Shown piece by piece: positions 8,097-17,164 of a stretch of DNA of 64,000 nt; position 1 is the first letter of the stretch; each line of letters begins with the position of its first letter. The notes under the pieces are model-generated. The model was not told the origin of the DNA. It searched no databases and worked only from the letters and a program-made list of their open reading frames with translations. Source of the stretch: Haemophilus haemolyticus_M (GTDB lineage: Bacteria > Pseudomonadota > Gammaproteobacteria > Enterobacterales > Pasteurellaceae); contig NZ_QQGD01000003.1 in assembly GCF_003490935.1 (NCBI RefSeq), positions 186,001 to 250,000 on the forward strand, written 5' to 3'. The translations under genes were made by a program, and so were the position numbers.

Positions 8097-10367
8097 TTAG
8101 ATTTTACAAGCTCCACCAGCACAGCCATCATCAAGATCTTCTTGAGCATCTTCAGCGCCGTCGCGAGTGTTTTGATAGTAAAGGGTTTTTAAACCATATT
8201 TATAAGCGGTTAAAAGATCTTTTAACAACACTTTCATTGGTACTTTACCGTCTTCAAAACGTTTTGGATCATAGTTGGTGTTGGCCGAGATCGCTTGGTC
8301 TACGAATTTTTGCATAATACCGACTAAATGTAAGTAGCCGTCATTGCTTGGAATATCCCAAAGTAATTCGTAGTTGTCGCTTAAGTTTTCGTACTCAGGT
8401 ACAACTTGTTTTAGGATGCCATCTTTTGAGGCTTTAATACTTACATGACCACGCGGTGGCTCGATACCATTAGTCGCATTGGAAATTTGCGATGATGTTT
8501 CCGATGGCATTAAGGCGGTTAGTGTTGAGTTACGTAAACCAAATTCTTGAATATCTTTACGCAAACTTTCCCAATCATAATGTAATGGCTCTTGTGTTAA
8601 GGCATCTAAATCTTTCTTATAGGTATCAATAGGTAAAATGCCTTTTGCATAAGTGGTTTCATTGAAGTATTCGCAAGCACCTTGCTCTTTTGCTAAGTTC
8701 ATAGAGGCTTTCAATAAATAATATTGAATGGCTTCAAAAGTGCGGTGAGTTAAATCATTAGCTGAACCATCAGAATAACGAACACCATTTTTCGCAAGGT
8801 AATAAGCATAGTTAATGACACCGATACCTAATGCACGACGAGCAAGTGAACTACGTTTTGCCGCTACAACAGGGTAATCTTGATAATCTAATAATGCATC
8901 AAGCGAGCGCACAGCAAGATCGGCAAGTTCTTCCAATTCATCTAAGTTTTCAATCTTACCTAAGTTAAATGCGGAAAGGGTACAAAGTGCGATTTCTCCA
9001 TTTTCATCATTAATGTGCTGAAGTGGTTTCGTTGGTAACGCGATTTCTAAACATAAGTTAGATTGGCGAACTGGTGCCACTTGTGGATCAAACGGAGAGT
9101 GAGTATTACAGTGGTCTACGTTTTGAATGTAGATTCGGCCTGTTGATGCACGTTCTTGCATTAATAAAGAGAAAATCTCAACGGCTTTGACGGTGCGTTT
9201 ACGGATAGTTGGATCTTGTTCGTATTTTACGTAAAGTTCTTCAAATTTGTCTTGATCCGCAAAGAATGCTTCATAAAGTCCAGGTACATCTGATGGACTG
9301 AATAAAGTAATCTCGCCACCTTTAATTAAGCGTTGATACATTAATTTGTTTAATTGGACGCCATAATCCATATGACGAACGCGGTTGTCTTCTACACCAC
9401 GGTTATTTTTTAATACAAGTAAGCTTTCTGCTTCTAAGTGCCAAATTGGGTAATAAAGTGTCGCAGCACCGCCACGAACGCCACCTTGTGAGCAAGATTT
9501 TACCGCGGTTTGGAAATATTTATAGAATGGAATACAACCCGTATGGAATGCTTCACCGCCACGAATCTCACTACCTAATGCACGAATTGCACCAGCATTG
9601 ATACCAATCCCTGCACGTTGTGAAACATATTTCACAATAGCTGATGCAGTTGCATTGATTGAATCTAAGCTGTCATCACATTCAATTAATACGCAAGAGC
9701 TGAACTGACGAGTCGGTGTGCGCACCCCCGCCATAATTGGCGTTGGTAAGGAGATTTTGAAGGTAGATGTTGCATCGTAGAAACGTTTCACATAGTCCAA
9801 ACGTGTTTCTTTTGGATATTTAGAGAATAAACTTGCGGCAACAAGTAAATAGAGGAATTGTGCTGATTCGTAGATTTCTCCCGTCACACGGTTTTGTACT
9901 AAATACTTACCTTCTAATTGTTTTACGGCAGCATAAGAGAATGTCATATCACGCCAATGGTCGATGAAATTGTCCATTTCATCCCATTCTTCGCGGGTAT
10001 AATCATCCAATAAGGCATGATCGTATTTTCCCATGCGCACTAATTTTTTGACGTGATCGTATAAACGAGGGGGATCAAAATGACCGTAGGCTTTTTTACG
10101 TAAATGGAAAATCGCTAAGCGAGCAGCTAAAAATTGATAATCAGGCGTATCTTTGCTGATTAAATCTGCGGCTGCTTTAATAATGGTTTCGTGAATGTCT
10201 GAAGTGCGAATGCCTTCATAAAATTGAATGTGTGAGCGAAGCTCAACTTGGGAAACAGACACATTGTCCAGACCTTCTGCTGCCCATGTAATAACACGGT
10301 GGATTTTATCAAGATTGATTTGTTCCTGCGTGCCATCACGCTTGGTTACCATTAAGCTTTTATTCAT
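8097..10367 (-). CDS. nrdA: Class Ia ribonucleotide reductase, alpha subunit
   Basis: Catalytic subunit converting ribonucleoside diphosphates to deoxyribonucleotides. An N-terminal ATP-cone (about residues 1-95, beginning MNKSLMVTKRDGTQEQIN) gives dATP/ATP control of activity; the ten-stranded barrel domain follows; the C-terminal tail DDGCAGGACKI carries the redox-shuttle cysteines (Cys749 and Cys754). Length 756 agrees with NrdA. The catalytic-cysteine region NLCLEI is present. It is the first gene of the nrdA-nrdB operon. Two NrdR-type boxes lie 32-78 bp upstream of the start, indicating repression by NrdR. Confidence 0.97.
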   Translation of the reverse strand: MNKSLMVTKRDGTQEQINLDKIHRVITWAAEGLDNVSVSQVELRSHIQFYEGIRTSDIHETIIKAAADLISKDTPDYQFLAARLAIFHLRKKAYGHFDPPRLYDHVKKLVRMGKYDHALLDDYTREEWDEMDNFIDHWRDMTFSYAAVKQLEGKYLVQNRVTGEIYESAQFLYLLVAASLFSKYPKETRLDYVKRFYDATSTFKISLPTPIMAGVRTPTRQFSSCVLIECDDSLDSINATASAIVKYVSQRAGIGINAGAIRALGSEIRGGEAFHTGCIPFYKYFQTAVKSCSQGGVRGGAATLYYPIWHLEAESLLVLKNNRGVEDNRVRHMDYGVQLNKLMYQRLIKGGEITLFSPSDVPGLYEAFFADQDKFEELYVKYEQDPTIRKRTVKAVEIFSLLMQERASTGRIYIQNVDHCNTHSPFDPQVAPVRQSNLCLEIALPTKPLQHINDENGEIALCTLSAFNLGKIENLDELEELADLAVRSLDALLDYQDYPVVAAKRSSLARRALGIGVINYAYYLAKNGVRYSDGSANDLTHRTFEAIQYYLLKASMNLAKEQGACEYFNETTYAKGILPIDTYKKDLDALTQEPLHYDWESLRKDIQEFGLRNSTLTALMPSETSSQISNATNGIEPPRGHVSIKASKDGILKQVVPEYENLSDNYELLWDIPSNDGYLHLVGIMQKFVDQAISANTNYDPKRFEDGKVPMKVLLKDLLTAYKYGLKTLYYQNTRDGAEDAQEDLDDGCAGGACKI

Positions 10368-10398
10368 TGTACGACCCTTGTTATTATGGCGATGTTAA

Positions 10399-10445
10399 AC
10401 ACAAGATATAGTGTTTATAATAAAATTACGCACAAGGTAATGTGT
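10399..10445 (-). promoter_or_regulatory. Paired NrdR operator upstream of nrdA
   Basis: Box 1 ACACAAGATATAGTGT (10399-10414) matches the palindromic NrdR consensus ACACWATATNTWGTGT closely. Box 2 GCACAAGGTAATGTGT (10430-10445) is a weaker copy. Their starts are 31 bp apart, three helical turns, which is the standard NrdR arrangement. A TATAA-like -10 for nrdA overlaps the space between them. Confidence 0.75.
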
Positions 10446-10448
10446 TTT

Positions 10449-10466
10449 TTGCTTGAGATCAAGCAA
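10449..10466. repeat. TTGCTTGA palindrome upstream of nrdA
   Basis: TTGCTTGA and TCAAGCAA form 8-bp arms around GA. A further direct copy of TTGCTTGA occurs at about 10475-10482. It lies just upstream of the NrdR boxes, a position suitable for an activator site. The protein is unknown. Confidence 0.4.
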
Positions 10467-10568
10467 TAAATTTTTTGCTTGAATTATTGACAATAGGTAA
10501 CTTATTTAAAAATAAATGTTTTTTTCGAAAGAGCAAAAAAATCAAATTTTTTACTTGTAAAAATGAGA

Positions 10569-10607
10569 AAAGTGCGGTTGAAATTCGTTGAATTTTGACC
10601 GCACTTT
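10569..10607 (-). terminator. Inverted uptake-signal pair downstream of dolP
   Basis: AAAGTGCGGTT and GACCGCACTTT flank a short A/T-rich loop with extra pairing (GAAATTC / GAATTTT), forming a terminator-like stem right after the dolP stop. Confidence 0.75.
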
Positions 10608-10612
10608 GAAGA

Positions 10613-11194
10613 TTAGTTGAGATATTTGAAAACTTTAATTACTTTTTGCACGCCACTGATTTTGCTCGCAATATCTGCAGCTGCATCAGCTTGAGCGTGA
10701 GTCACTGTACCGAGTAGGAAAACTTCTCCATTTTCGCTAATAACTTTTACATCTGTCGCTTTAACTCGACCATCGACTAACATTTTTGATTTGACCTGAG
10801 TGGTAATCCAACTGTCTTTGCTAATTTGTGCAAAAGAGATTTTCGGGCCAATAGTCAGTTCGTTATAAATATCATTGACACCTTCAACGCCTTTTGCAAG
10901 ATCTGCGGCTGTTTCTCTTACGCCACTATTGGGAACTTGACCGATTAAAAGTACTCGACCATTGTAAGACACTGCATTTACACGACCTTCAGTTTTGATT
11001 TGAGCATCTTTTTCAACGGCATTTTCGACTTTGAATTCGAGTGTTTCGTCATCAACTTGTGTGCCAGCTGTTCGAGGATCGGTACCAACTTTAGCTGCTG
11101 CGGCGCCACCACCAAGAGCGGCAACGATACAGCCTTGCAAAAAGAATGTTGTGCTAAGCACGATAGCCAGTTTTTTTAACGGGGATAATGTCAT
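10613..11194 (-). CDS. dolP: BON-domain outer-membrane lipoprotein DolP (YraP)
   Basis: Lipoprotein that supports outer-membrane integrity and, in E. coli, the BAM complex and amidase activation at division sites. The lipobox is FLQGC with acylated Cys22. A glycine/alanine-rich linker follows, then two BON domains (about 45-115 and 120-193), each with the VxGxVxxxxxxxxA pattern (NGRVLLIGQVPNSGVRE; NGEVFLLGTVTHAQADA). Length 193 matches the family. It is the last gene of the lpoA-yraN-diaA-dolP block, the same order as in E. coli. Confidence 0.93.
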   Translation of the reverse strand: MTLSPLKKLAIVLSTTFFLQGCIVAALGGGAAAAKVGTDPRTAGTQVDDETLEFKVENAVEKDAQIKTEGRVNAVSYNGRVLLIGQVPNSGVRETAADLAKGVEGVNDIYNELTIGPKISFAQISKDSWITTQVKSKMLVDGRVKATDVKVISENGEVFLLGTVTHAQADAAADIASKISGVQKVIKVFKYLN

Positions 11195-11250
11195 AATTAA
11201 CTCCTTTTGAGATTAAATTACCGCTAGTTTGAAATTGATTTATTTTGCTG

Positions 11251-11838
11251 TCAAGCACTTGGGAACAAGGTGTGGTCAACTAATTCACAAAGGGCATTGA
11301 TAACAAAAAGATGGTTTTCTAAGACTCGACTTTCTTTCGTTGCTGGAATCGATATTTCTAAATCACTATCGGCTAAAATTCCTTGAATTGCATCGTTACT
11401 AGAGCCAGTTAGTGCAATGACATTAACTTCTTTATTTACTGCATGAGAAATAATGTTTAGTACGATCTTCTCTGTTCCCAAAGGCGCAAAAGCGATAAGT
11501 AAGTCACCTGGTTTGGCAACGGCATTAAATTGGTGACAATACAATTCCTCAGGCGAGTGTTCAAAAACAAGAGAAGAACCCACCGCACTTTCTAAACTTA
11601 AGAGCACAGAGGGAAAACTCGGTCTTGCTAAATCATATCGATTAAGCAAGTTAGATACGAGAAACTGTGCATTGGCATAAGAACGCGAGACGCCACAAGC
11701 GATCACTTTATTGCCGCCTAGCAAACATTGCATCACCATTTGGGTAGCGTTAGCAATATTTTCCGAAAGCATGCTAGACGCAGCAATTTGAATTTGAATA
11801 CTTTCGCTATAAATATCTTTTACTTTTTGTAACATCAT
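11251..11838 (-). CDS. diaA: DnaA initiator-associating protein DiaA (SIS domain)
   Basis: SIS-domain protein of 195 residues, the same length as E. coli DiaA, which binds DnaA as a tetramer and stimulates initiation at oriC. The fold is visible as the GGNKVIACGVSRSYANAQ loop near 40-58 and the second glycine/serine motif VIALTGSSNDA. Sedoheptulose-phosphate isomerase GmhA is the nearest alternative, but the position between yraN and dolP strongly favours DiaA. It starts 10 bp after the yraN stop, so translation is probably coupled. Confidence 0.88.
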   Translation of the reverse strand: MMLQKVKDIYSESIQIQIAASSMLSENIANATQMVMQCLLGGNKVIACGVSRSYANAQFLVSNLLNRYDLARPSFPSVLLSLESAVGSSLVFEHSPEELYCHQFNAVAKPGDLLIAFAPLGTEKIVLNIISHAVNKEVNVIALTGSSNDAIQGILADSDLEISIPATKESRVLENHLFVINALCELVDHTLFPSA

Positions 11839-11847
11839 AAAAAGCCA

Positions 11848-12207
11848 TTAATCGAGAAAATTAGGAATCCATTGAATATCTTGGGGCGTTTTGCCAAAGG
11901 CGATTAAATCAAAACGACAATCGGCATCTTCTAAACTCATATTTTGTTTCATTAGCCATAAATTTGCAGCATCCAACCATTTTTGTTGTTTTTGCCAATC
12001 TACACTTTCTATTGCCGAGCCAAAGGCATGATTAGAACGTTGGCGAACTTCAACAAAAACGATGGTTCCTTTGTCACTCATAATAAGATCAAGTTCACCA
12101 CATTTGAAATTTTGATTAGCCGCAATAAATTTTAAGCCTTTTGATTCTAAAAAAAGGCGAGCTTGATGCTCAAAGCTCGCCCCTTGTTGACGTTTTAAAG
12201 AAAACAT
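11848..12207 (-). CDS. yraN: UPF0102 family protein YraN (endonuclease-like fold)
   Basis: I place the start at the ATG of MFSLKRQQGASFE (12207), which overlaps the lpoA stop as TAATG and gives 119 residues, the normal YraN length; an upstream in-frame ATG at 12252 would extend it into lpoA. The core shows G(A/S)xxEhQARxFLExKGLKF, then ELDLI and FVEVRQR, the PD-(D/E)xK-like nuclease signature of UPF0102. The biochemical role is not settled. It is translationally coupled to lpoA and precedes diaA. Confidence 0.88.
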   Translation of the reverse strand: MFSLKRQQGASFEHQARLFLESKGLKFIAANQNFKCGELDLIMSDKGTIVFVEVRQRSNHAFGSAIESVDWQKQQKWLDAANLWLMKQNMSLEDADCRFDLIAFGKTPQDIQWIPNFLD

Positions 12208-13934
12208 TAGTTTGCGACCGGTACAATTGCACCATCTTGATATTGATACCAAGTCATATCACGTTCAACATTACAATTTGTACCTGCACTTAAAACACCA
12301 GTTAAACCACTTAAGCGATATCCTGGCACTTGGCGCAATTCATTAAATTGATTGATGAGTAACCAAGCATCCGCACCCATTGCGTATAAACGCATTAATT
12401 GATATTCACCGCCAGTTGTTTTGGCGAGTTTTTGATATTGTGGTGAATTGGTTTCTTTAAAAAATGGAATATCACTAAATTGAACACCATTCATTTGAGC
12501 GACAAACTCAGGGTTGTTGCTTGCAGCATTGGAGCTTGAGCGTGAGCTTGCATAAATACGTAAATTTGGTGCGCTATTCGTTAAATAGCCTTTCATTTCA
12601 ACTAACTCATCTGGATTGGCGACCACGTAAAGTGCGGTTGAATTTGAACCATTTTCTTGAAGGAAATAAGTGACATCCGCCGGTAAATTATAGTAACGAA
12701 TATTCGCATCTGTGCCCGCTAATTGTTGCCAACGTACATTAAAGGCATTACCTACGCGTTGCCCTAAATCATTTTGCGGCATGGCAACCAGTGGACTACG
12801 AATTCCATCGTTCCACATTTTATTGGCTGCTGACTCTGCTTCATCTTCTGGTGAAAGTCCATAATAGCAAAGTTGACCAATTGCACGAGAATTTGGTGTG
12901 GAATTTAATGTAAGCACATCCATACCTTGAATTTGTGCAGGATCCGCTAAAATCACATCAAGATTTTGTTTTAGTAATGGACCCACTAAGGTTTTAATCC
13001 CCGCTTGTTTTGCTTGTGCAATGATATCTTGTACAGAATTCATTGAGGTATCAAATACTTGCACTGGAATGGTTGAGTTACCTTTCGCGTCGTTGAAACC
13101 CGATTGAATGGTTGTACCAAGAATTTGTCCGTCACCACTTAATGGCAATAGTAAACCAATTTGTGACACATTCGTTTGTTGGAAATTAAGCAATGTAAGC
13201 AATTCTTTTGGGAATAACGTTGCGGCTGCATGATTTGGGTAAGCATTTTTCCAACTTTGCAATGCTTGGCTTAATTGAACGGGTTGACGAATATAATCAT
13301 TGTAGGTTTTGATTAAGTTTAACCAACCGCCTAAAGCCGCGTTGCCTTCATCTGAAGCATTATTGATTACACCAGTATTTGCTGAACGTAACAATGCCCA
13401 AGTTTTATCAACATTATCTTGGCGACGTTGTACATCCGTTAAATTCTCATCAATTTTTACCCGCGCTTTTACGGCTTCAATGATGTCTTTACGGTTTTCA
13501 GCAACAATAGCTAAGGTTTCGTAATAACGAGATTTTTGTGACGGACTTAATTTATTTAAATCCAATGTACGTAATTGATTTTGCGCGACGTCATTGGCAT
13601 TTTTTGCAGCAGAAATTCTCGCTTCAATTAATGCACGATCTAATTTTTGCGCATCATTTAATTCACCTAACTCACTTAATAACGCTTCTGATTGTTCAAC
13701 TTTATTTTCACTGATTAACACGCGAGCTGCGAGCAATTTATAGGTTTGTTGATCTTCAAGTTCTTGTGCTTGTCCTAATTTATTCATATAAAATTCAGAA
13801 CTTGCATTCGCATCTTGTTGTAAAGTTTGCGTAAAACTGCTGCCAAGTAGGTTTGAACAGCCAGCTAAGGCCATTGACAATAAAATTGGCATTAAACGTT
13901 TTTTAAAACGTCCGCCTTGTAATAGAATAGACAT
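12207..13934 (-). CDS. lpoA: Penicillin-binding protein activator LpoA
   Basis: Outer-membrane lipoprotein that reaches through the peptidoglycan to activate PBP1A. I use the ATG at 13934 (MSILLQGGRFKKRL), preceded by a GGAG ribosome-binding site, rather than the in-frame ATG at 13958, giving 575 residues. The lipobox LSMALAGC (Cys26) anchors it. The N-terminal part (about 30-250) is helical TPR-like; the C-terminal part (about 255-575) has a periplasmic-binding-protein fold (IGLLLPLSGDGQILG, ALYVVANPDEL). Divergent from rsmI and followed by overlapping yraN, as in other gammaproteobacteria. Confidence 0.95.
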   Translation of the reverse strand: MSILLQGGRFKKRLMPILLSMALAGCSNLLGSSFTQTLQQDANASSEFYMNKLGQAQELEDQQTYKLLAARVLISENKVEQSEALLSELGELNDAQKLDRALIEARISAAKNANDVAQNQLRTLDLNKLSPSQKSRYYETLAIVAENRKDIIEAVKARVKIDENLTDVQRRQDNVDKTWALLRSANTGVINNASDEGNAALGGWLNLIKTYNDYIRQPVQLSQALQSWKNAYPNHAAATLFPKELLTLLNFQQTNVSQIGLLLPLSGDGQILGTTIQSGFNDAKGNSTIPVQVFDTSMNSVQDIIAQAKQAGIKTLVGPLLKQNLDVILADPAQIQGMDVLTLNSTPNSRAIGQLCYYGLSPEDEAESAANKMWNDGIRSPLVAMPQNDLGQRVGNAFNVRWQQLAGTDANIRYYNLPADVTYFLQENGSNSTALYVVANPDELVEMKGYLTNSAPNLRIYASSRSSSNAASNNPEFVAQMNGVQFSDIPFFKETNSPQYQKLAKTTGGEYQLMRLYAMGADAWLLINQFNELRQVPGYRLSGLTGVLSAGTNCNVERDMTWYQYQDGAIVPVAN

Positions 13935-14005
13935 TCTTGCTCCATCATAAACAGACAATAGTTGTGGCAGATCTTACTTATCTCATAACTTAAAAGCAAA
14001 CAAAA

Positions 14006-14857
14006 ATGACTGATTTAACCGGAATTTTATACATTGTTGCCACACCGATTGGCAATTTACAGGATATTACCCAGCGTGCTTTAGATACTTTTGCTCAAGT
14101 GGATTTAATTGCAGCAGAAGATACCCGTCATAGTGGCCTTTTATTAAGCCATTACGGTATCAAAAAGCCCTTTTTTGCTTTGCATGATCACAATGAACAA
14201 GAAAAAGCCCATATTTTGGTGGAAAAACTCAAGCAAGGTAGCCATATTGCTTTGATTTCTGATGCGGGGACGCCATTAATTAGTGATCCTGGTTTTCATT
14301 TAGTGCGCCAATGCCGTGAGGCAAACATTCGTGTTGTTCCTTTACCAGGAGCCTGTGCGGCAATTACCGCACTTTGCGCATCGGGGATTGCTTCTGATAG
14401 ATTTTGTTTTGAAGGCTTTTTACCTGCGAAAAGTAAAGCGCGCAAAGATAAATTAGAAAATATCGCAGAAGAAGACCGCACTTTGATTTTTTATGAATCC
14501 ACTCACCGTATTTTAGATACGCTAGAAGATATGCAATCGGTGTTAGGGGAAGAACGATATATTGTGTTAGCCCGTGAAATTACTAAAACTTGGGAAACGA
14601 TTACGGGTAATACGATTAAAAATTTACGAGAATGGCTTTTAGAAGATCCCAATCGTACAAAAGGCGAGATGGTTTTGATTGTTGAAGGCAAACCAAAGTC
14701 TGACAATAACGATGAAATTTCTCCACAAGCGGTGAAAGCGCTTGAATTAATTGCAGAGGAATTACCGCTAAAAAAAGCGGCTGCTATTGTTGCTGAGTTG
14801 TATGGTTATAAGAAGAATGCTTTGTATCAATTTGGATTAGCGCATTTGGAAAAATAA
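14006..14857 (+). CDS. rsmI: 16S rRNA C1402 2'-O-methyltransferase
   Basis: SAM-dependent methyltransferase of the tetrapyrrole-methylase fold that modifies C1402 in the ribosomal P site. The sequence starts GILYIVATPIGNLQDI and contains AEDTRHSG, HDHNEQEK and the SAM-loop ISDAGTPLISDPG; C-terminally it has YESTHRI and a short domain with KKAAAIVAELYGYKKN. Length 283 is standard. It is transcribed divergently from lpoA across a 71-bp gap that must hold both promoters. A single uptake signal follows the gene at about 14868. Confidence 0.96.
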   Translation: MTDLTGILYIVATPIGNLQDITQRALDTFAQVDLIAAEDTRHSGLLLSHYGIKKPFFALHDHNEQEKAHILVEKLKQGSHIALISDAGTPLISDPGFHLVRQCREANIRVVPLPGACAAITALCASGIASDRFCFEGFLPAKSKARKDKLENIAEEDRTLIFYESTHRILDTLEDMQSVLGEERYIVLAREITKTWETITGNTIKNLREWLLEDPNRTKGEMVLIVEGKPKSDNNDEISPQAVKALELIAEELPLKKAAAIVAELYGYKKNALYQFGLAHLEK

Positions 14858-14959
14858 CCTTAAAATTAACCGCACTTTATTCATCCAATTTTAATCTGTG
14901 CTGTTGCACCAAACGGACACAAGTTCTTACAAGATATTTACTTTTAGACTGGAAAAAAT

Positions 14960-16408
14960 ATGTTAAACCAAGTTTCAAATACACTACTGACACCAAGTAA
15001 TCTTTCAACTAAAGCATTGCTCAATATTTTCGACATGATGTCGCATCGCAATATTGACTATGCTGATTTGTATTTTCAACTTAGCCAAGATGAAAGTTGG
15101 GTATTGGAAGATGGCATTATAAAAGAAGGCGGTTTTCATATTGATCGTGGTGTTGGCGTGCGGGCAGTTTCTGGTGAGAAAACAGGCTTTGCTTATGCCG
15201 ATCAAATTAATCTTGCTTCTTTGCAGCAATGTGCGGAGGCGGTAAAGGGAATTGCGCAAGTAAAACAGGGGAATTTGATTTCGCCATCCGCTTTTAATGT
15301 TGTAAATCCTATTGCTCGTTATGCAGCGATTAATCCTTTGGAAAGTTTGACTAAAGAGAAAAAAATTGAGCTATTACATTTAGTTGATCGTACAGCACGA
15401 GCGGAAGACCATCGCGTAACCCGCGTATCAGCAAGTCTTAGTTCTGTTTATGAAGAAGTATTAGTCATGGCGACGGATGGTACGCTAGCCGCAGATATTC
15501 GTCCTTTAGTTCGCTTATCTATTTCTGTGTTAGTAGAGGAAAATGGCAAACGTGAACGAGGCAGTTGTGGTTCTGGTGGGCGTTTCGGTTTAGATTGGTT
15601 CTTTGAAGTGATTGATGGCGATATTAGAGCAGTACTTTTTGCTAAAGAAGCGGTTCGTCAAGCCTTAGTAAACCTTAGTGCAGTTGCAGCACCAGCAGGA
15701 TTAATGCCAGTGGTATTAGGCGCAGGTTGGCCAGGCGTGTTGTTACACGAGGCGGTAGGGCATGGTTTAGAAGGGGATTTTAACCGTAAAGAAAGTTCGC
15801 TTTTCACAGGCAAGATTGGCGAGCAAGTGACTTCACCGTTATGTACGATTGTGGATGATGGCACGATTGAGAATCGTCGAGGTTCATTAACTATTGATGA
15901 TGAAGGTGTGCCAAGCCAGTGCAATGTACTCATCAAAGAAGGGATTTTGCAAGGTTACATGCAAGATAAAATGAATGCCCGTTTGATGGGTGTGGCTCCA
16001 ACGGGAAATGGACGACGTGAGTCTTATGCCCATTTACCAATGCCTAGAATGACTAACACCTATATGCTTGCAGGACAAAGTCAGTTTGATGATTTGATTG
16101 CTTCTGTAGAACAGGGGATTTATGCACCGCACTTTGGTGGTGGTCAAGTGGATATTACGTCTGGTAAATTTGTATTTTCCACTTCAGAAGCTTATTTAAT
16201 TGAAAAAGGAAAAATTACGAAACCAGTTAAGGGCGCAACTTTAATTGGCAGTGGCATTGAAGTGATGCAAAAGATTTCTATGGTTGCAGATAAATCAGAA
16301 CTTGATTTAGGTATCGGGGTTTGTGGCAAAGAGGGGCAAAGTGTGCCAGTCGGCGTTGGACAGCCCGCACTAAAAATTGATGAAATTACTGTTGGTGGTA
16401 CAAATTAA
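14960..16408 (+). CDS. tldD: Metalloprotease TldD
   Basis: TldD acts with TldE (PmbA) as a heterodimeric zinc protease that degrades unfolded peptides and matures or removes small proteins such as CcdA in E. coli. The catalytic motif LLHEAVGHGLEGD (HExxxH) is present near residue 262. Length 482 matches the family. The partner gene is not in the window. The gene stands alone, with a 102-bp gap from rsmI and 121 bp to the next gene. Confidence 0.95.
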   Translation: MLNQVSNTLLTPSNLSTKALLNIFDMMSHRNIDYADLYFQLSQDESWVLEDGIIKEGGFHIDRGVGVRAVSGEKTGFAYADQINLASLQQCAEAVKGIAQVKQGNLISPSAFNVVNPIARYAAINPLESLTKEKKIELLHLVDRTARAEDHRVTRVSASLSSVYEEVLVMATDGTLAADIRPLVRLSISVLVEENGKRERGSCGSGGRFGLDWFFEVIDGDIRAVLFAKEAVRQALVNLSAVAAPAGLMPVVLGAGWPGVLLHEAVGHGLEGDFNRKESSLFTGKIGEQVTSPLCTIVDDGTIENRRGSLTIDDEGVPSQCNVLIKEGILQGYMQDKMNARLMGVAPTGNGRRESYAHLPMPRMTNTYMLAGQSQFDDLIASVEQGIYAPHFGGGQVDITSGKFVFSTSEAYLIEKGKITKPVKGATLIGSGIEVMQKISMVADKSELDLGIGVCGKEGQSVPVGVGQPALKIDEITVGGTN

Positions 16409-16529
16409 ACCAAAATTGTGCAAAAGATCACAAAAATCCCATTAAAATTGGATTTTTACTGGCAATCTTATTCAAATTTTGATAGTCTCAGGCAGGACTT
16501 TATTTTATATCTTTTAATTATTTTAAATT

Positions 16530-17081
16530 ATGTTAAAAAGAATTTTAGTTATTATTGGTTTAGCGACACTCGCAACCGCTTGTTCTAATGGCCCACGAAC
16601 GGCAAATCATCAGGCTATTTCTGAAAGTGATGATGCTCAATTAACGGGTTTGATTAGTAGTTTAGAAAAAGGTAATCGTTCAGGGATTTTCCATAAAGTG
16701 AGAACAAACCGTTCATCAGCTTTAATGGGGGATAAGGCTTTAGCTGGTGTGTATAATGAATGGGTGGGAACCGCTTATCGTATGGGCGGTACAACCAAAC
16801 GTGGTATTGATTGTTCTGCATTTATGCAAACGACTTTTTCTGAAGCATTTGGCATTGAGTTGCCGCGTTCTACTGCTGAACAACGTTATTTAGGTAAACA
16901 AATTAGTAAATCAGAGTTGAAAAAAGGCGATTTAGTATTCTTCCGTAAAAATAACCATGTTGGTGTTTATATTGGTAACAACCAATTTATGCATGCAAGT
17001 ACAGGGCAAGGTGTGACGATAAGTTCCCTTGATGAAGAATACTGGGCTAGAACTTACACTCAATCGCGCCGTATCATGTAA
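16530..17081 (+). CDS. mepS: NlpC/P60 murein endopeptidase lipoprotein, MepS-like
   Basis: A lipoprotein signal peptide ending LATAC (Cys18) is followed by an NlpC/P60 domain (about 75-183). The catalytic Cys lies in RGIDCSAF near residue 95, His in NNHVGVYIGNNQF near 142, and a third polar residue in FMHAST near 155. Length 183 and the STAEQRYLGK segment resemble E. coli MepS (Spr), which cuts meso-DAP to D-Ala crosslinks to allow wall growth. NlpC is the alternative name, but it is shorter. Monocistronic, with its own terminator. Confidence 0.85.
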   Translation: MLKRILVIIGLATLATACSNGPRTANHQAISESDDAQLTGLISSLEKGNRSGIFHKVRTNRSSALMGDKALAGVYNEWVGTAYRMGGTTKRGIDCSAFMQTTFSEAFGIELPRSTAEQRYLGKQISKSELKKGDLVFFRKNNHVGVYIGNNQFMHASTGQGVTISSLDEEYWARTYTQSRRIM

Positions 17082-17090
17082 TGAAAAAGA

Positions 17091-17117
17091 AAACCGAACA
17101 TTAAGTTCGGTTTTTTT
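17091..17117 (+). terminator. Terminator of the mepS-like gene
   Basis: AAACCGAAC and GTTCGGTTT stem with ATTAA loop followed by a run of T. Confidence 0.9.
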
Positions 17118-17131
17118 GATCAGCTTATGAT

Positions 17132-17163
17132 AAAAATCTCCTCTTTTAATCGAGGAGATTTTT
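17132..17163 (-). terminator. Terminator of fbp
   Basis: AAAAATCTCCTC and GAGGAGATTTTT form a 12-bp stem between the convergent mepS-like and fbp genes; A/T runs on both sides make it usable in both directions. Confidence 0.8.
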
Positions 17164-17164
17164 A

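Noticed and set aside
12207..12252. Longer N-terminus for YraN (start at 12252)
   Set aside because: It would lie inside lpoA without a ribosome-binding site; the TAATG overlap start at 12207 gives the normal family length.
13935..13958. Longer N-terminus for LpoA (start at 13958)
   Set aside because: The GGAG site serves the ATG at 13934, and the shorter protein has a normal lipoprotein signal peptide.
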